Assembly (NCBI RefSeq): GCF_000024105.1
Contig: NC_013171.1
Coordinates: forward strand, 988,501-1,052,500
Source: Anaerococcus prevotii DSM 20548
GTDB taxonomy: Bacteria; Bacillota; Clostridia; Tissierellales; Peptoniphilaceae
Length of the DNA: 64,000 nt
Direction: 5' to 3'
Part shown: positions 63,681-64,000 of the stretch, piece by piece
Position numbering within the stretch: position 1 is the first letter of the stretch
How the letters are laid out: the number at the start of each line of letters is the position of its first letter
Translations under genes and position numbers: made by a program
The notes under the pieces: generated by a model
The model's input: the letters and a program-made list of their open reading frames with translations, nothing else
Databases searched by the model: none
Told to the model about the DNA's origin: nothing

Positions 63681-64000
63681 TCAAACCTTCTCTATTGGAG
63701 CGTAGTCTTGGTTAAGTTTTTTAAGACCTTTTTCATCAAAAGCAACGACAAGCTCATTACCCTTATCTTGTTTTTTAATCTGGACGACCATACCGCTACC
63801 CCACTTAGCATGTACTATCCTATCCCCTACCTTATATTCATCGTCACTTGCACTGGTTTTGTTTAATTTTTTACCTAAGACTGACTGCCTGGTTTTTTCT
63901 CTCATGTAATCTTCAGCCATGGTCTTTTCGTATTCTCTTGATGAATAACCATACGAACTAATCTTTTCTTCGACCTTGATGTTATCAATTATTTCATCTA
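63681..64000 (-). CDS. pcrA: DNA helicase PcrA, C-terminal end only (continues beyond window)
   Basis: The frame is open to the window edge. The visible ~106 codons cover the flexible linker (SSYGYSSREYEKTMAEDY) and the C-terminal Tudor-like domain with YKVGDRIVHAKWGSGMVVQI and LKKLNQDYAPIEKV. This domain lets PcrA contact RNA polymerase. Motor domains lie outside the window. The position upstream of ligA supports the call. An ATG at 63920 is internal. Confidence 0.92.
   Translation of the reverse strand, partial: DEIIDNIKVEEKISSYGYSSREYEKTMAEDYMREKTRQSVLGKKLNKTSASDDEYKVGDRIVHAKWGSGMVVQIKKQDKGNELVVAFDEKGLKKLNQDYAPIEKV

Noticed and set aside
1-64000. CRISPR arrays, tRNA or rRNA genes, insertion sequences
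   Set aside because: No spaced direct repeats, cloverleaf-like gene ends or transposase motifs were seen when reading both strands. The region is almost fully occupied by housekeeping genes.

Overview
The window is AT-rich, gene-dense bacterial chromosome coding almost entirely for housekeeping functions. Gene content and order are those of a low-GC Firmicute: sepF-ylmH-lspA, rplU-prp-rpmA-obg-yhbY-nadD-yqeK-rsfS, alaS-ireB-ruvX-DUF1292-fur-rnj, gatCAB with ligA and pcrA, and gmk-rpoZ-coaBC-priA. L27 carries a leader peptide that the neighbouring Prp protease would remove, RNases J and Y are both present, and ThiI lacks a rhodanese domain. The combination suggests an anaerobic coccus of the Peptoniphilaceae/Tissierellia (Anaerococcus-like). 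That placement is inferred from gene content and not proven. No rRNA, tRNA, CRISPR array, phage or intact insertion sequence was seen.

Layout. 1-3349 (+): end of gpsA, then sepF, ylmH, lspA, ung. 3340-4245 (-): an RNase H-like exonuclease convergent with ung. 4314-6595 (+): a cysteine desulfurase and thiI, a sulfur relay to tRNA s4U and thiazole. 6592-10686 (+): an L21 leader RNA and the ribosome-assembly/NAD operon. 10714-19265 (+): comEA, an Rrf2 regulator, alaS, ireB, ruvX, a DUF1292 gene, a Fur-family gene, RNase J and a tRNA U34 hydroxylation/methylation pair. 19311-20833 (-): a small acidic protein and pepT. 20919-28675 (+): dut, a membrane-anchored unknown, mutS, mutL, miaA and a methionine gamma-lyase-like PLP enzyme. 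28763-32126 (-): a tyrosine recombinase, an ~800-bp gene-poor stretch with possible gene remnants, and rny. 32223-41058 (-): cysE-cysK, tsf-rpsB, ftsY, priA, coaBC, rpoZ, gmk. 41148-42896 (+): rqcH. 42942-52969 (-): hup, two PrsA-type lipoproteins, mfd, pth, prs, glmU, deoD, rpiB. 53103-54491 (+): murC. 54592-64000 (-): mazF, alr, an acpS-nnrD fusion, an amidohydrolase deaminase, gatB, gatA, gatC, ligA and the end of pcrA.

No large undescribed system is visible. The points most worth a second look are:
- MutL has kept its ATPase but lost the residues of the endonuclease active site.
- AcpS and NnrD are fused into one protein.
- mazF directly overlaps alr, with no antitoxin gene between them.
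- A PrsA paralogue has a degenerate parvulin domain.
- Several tall imperfect hairpins lie between genes. One, in front of the deaminase, sits between a Shine-Dalgarno-like sequence and the start codon.
- A 17-bp-arm inverted repeat abuts the promoter of the recombinase gene.
- An alternative hairpin pair is visible in the short rny leader.
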